From the NCBI GenBank assembly GCA_022842825.1, contig JALHOU010000010.1:1-53254 (forward strand): DNA of 53,254 nucleotides, written 5' to 3'. The stretch is from Rubrivivax sp. GTDB taxonomy: Bacteria; Pseudomonadota; Gammaproteobacteria; Burkholderiales; Burkholderiaceae_C. Shown piece after piece: positions 52,829 through 53,254 of this stretch. Numbering within the stretch: position 1 is the first letter of the stretch; each line of letters starts with the position of its first letter. The notes beneath the pieces were generated by a model, which was not told where the DNA came from, searched no databases, and saw nothing but the letters and a program-made list of their open reading frames with translations. A program made the translations under genes and the position numbers.

Positions 52829-53254
52829 ATGCAAGTCTTCGATGCCCAGGCCGTGCGCGAACGTTGCCCGCTGCCCGAACTGGTGCGCGCGCTGCAGCGC
52901 GCCTTCACCGCCGGTGCCGAGGTGCCGCAACGGCATGCGCACGCGCTGCCCGGCGGCGCCACGCTGCTGCTCATGCCGGCCTGGCGTGTCGATGCGGGCG
53001 CACGGCTGGGCGTGAAGACGGTGGCCGTGTGCCCGGGCAACGGTGCACTCGGCCTGCCCGGCGTGCACGGGCTCTACAGCCTCTTCGATGCGCGCACCGG
53101 CGTGCCGCTGGCGGTGCTCGACGGCAGCGAGCTCACGGCGCGCCGCACGGCGGCGGCGAGTGCCTTGGCCGCCTCCTGCCTGGCACGCGCCGATGCGAGG
53201 CGGCAACTCGTGGTGGGCGCCGGGCGCGTCGCCGCGCTGCTGCCCGAGGCCATG
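52829..53254 (+). CDS. Ornithine cyclodeaminase/mu-crystallin family protein, 3' end cut by window edge
   Basis: The open frame from ATG 52829 (MQVFDAQAVRERCPLPELVR) reaches the window edge after 142 codons. RHAHALPGGATLLLMPAW, GVKTVAVCPGNGALGLPGVH, LYSLFDARTGVPLAVLDG and TARRTAAASALAA match the N-terminal half of the family; the dinucleotide-binding motif starts at VVGAGRVAAL. Members make proline from ornithine or reduce ketimines or delta-1-pyrroline carboxylates. Which applies cannot be read from half a protein. Confidence 0.88.
   Translation, partial: MQVFDAQAVRERCPLPELVRALQRAFTAGAEVPQRHAHALPGGATLLLMPAWRVDAGARLGVKTVAVCPGNGALGLPGVHGLYSLFDARTGVPLAVLDGSELTARRTAAASALAASCLARADARRQLVVGAGRVAALLPEAM

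Overview
The window is a stretch of very GC-rich chromosome from a betaproteobacterium, most likely Burkholderiales of the Rubrivivax/Leptothrix/Ideonella/Roseateles type. This is inferred from protein families and gene order, not from a database search. The mnmG-rsmG-parA-(GNAT)-parB block with two parS-like sites places it near a chromosomal replication origin. No rRNA, tRNA, IS element, prophage or CRISPR array was recognised.

Layout from left to right. (1) The 3'-truncated kinase gene prkA, an MFS exporter, and a six-gene minus-strand catabolic operon: E1 alpha and beta of a thiamine-dependent 2-oxoacid/acetoin-type dehydrogenase, a TRAP transporter with fused small and large membrane subunits, an SDR and an IclR regulator. 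(2) Divergent from it, a plus-strand operon matching E. coli ydcSTUVW: polyamine-type ABC importer plus gamma-aminobutyraldehyde dehydrogenase. (3) An orphan peptide-binding protein facing a LysR regulator. (4) The segregation and tRNA-modification block mnmG-rsmG-parA-GNAT-parB, with argC placed inside it on the other strand. (5) YkgJ-Crp/Fnr-DUF2892, then a LuxR-type regulator divergent from an unknown gene and followed by a possible 18-residue peptide gene with a lux-box-like site. (6) A hydrolase-natA-natB operon, a cysteine-free glutaredoxin-like protein, a beta-class GST and an exported ankyrin protein. (7) A BenE permease and a thioredoxin-yejABEF peptide-import operon. (8) An ATP-dependent DNA ligase with its partner exonuclease, both carrying in-frame tandem repeats in linkers, next to a possible PD-(D/E)XK protein. 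(9) DUF427, pirin, a DUF4397 lipoprotein, a small cysteine-containing protein, a SRAP DNA-protein crosslink protein, an NnrU-like membrane protein and the start of an ornithine cyclodeaminase.

The most unusual feature is a family of seven structured intergenic repeats, each about 115 to 125 bp, at four loci (about 15.2-15.5, 17.5-17.7, 34.0-34.3 and 48.95-49.2 kb). Each copy folds as a 24-26 bp outer stem around a conserved core, with an inner stem capped by GCGAAGC. Two unrelated outer-stem sequences (types A and B) surround the same core, and the inner stem changes sequence while keeping its pairing, so structure rather than sequence appears to be conserved. At three loci a type A and a type B copy sit head to head. 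Three of the four loci lie between convergent gene ends.

Most genes are tightly packed with 1- to 4-nt start/stop overlaps (TGATG, ATGA, GTGA), so translational coupling is widespread. Several starts are GTG or TTG.
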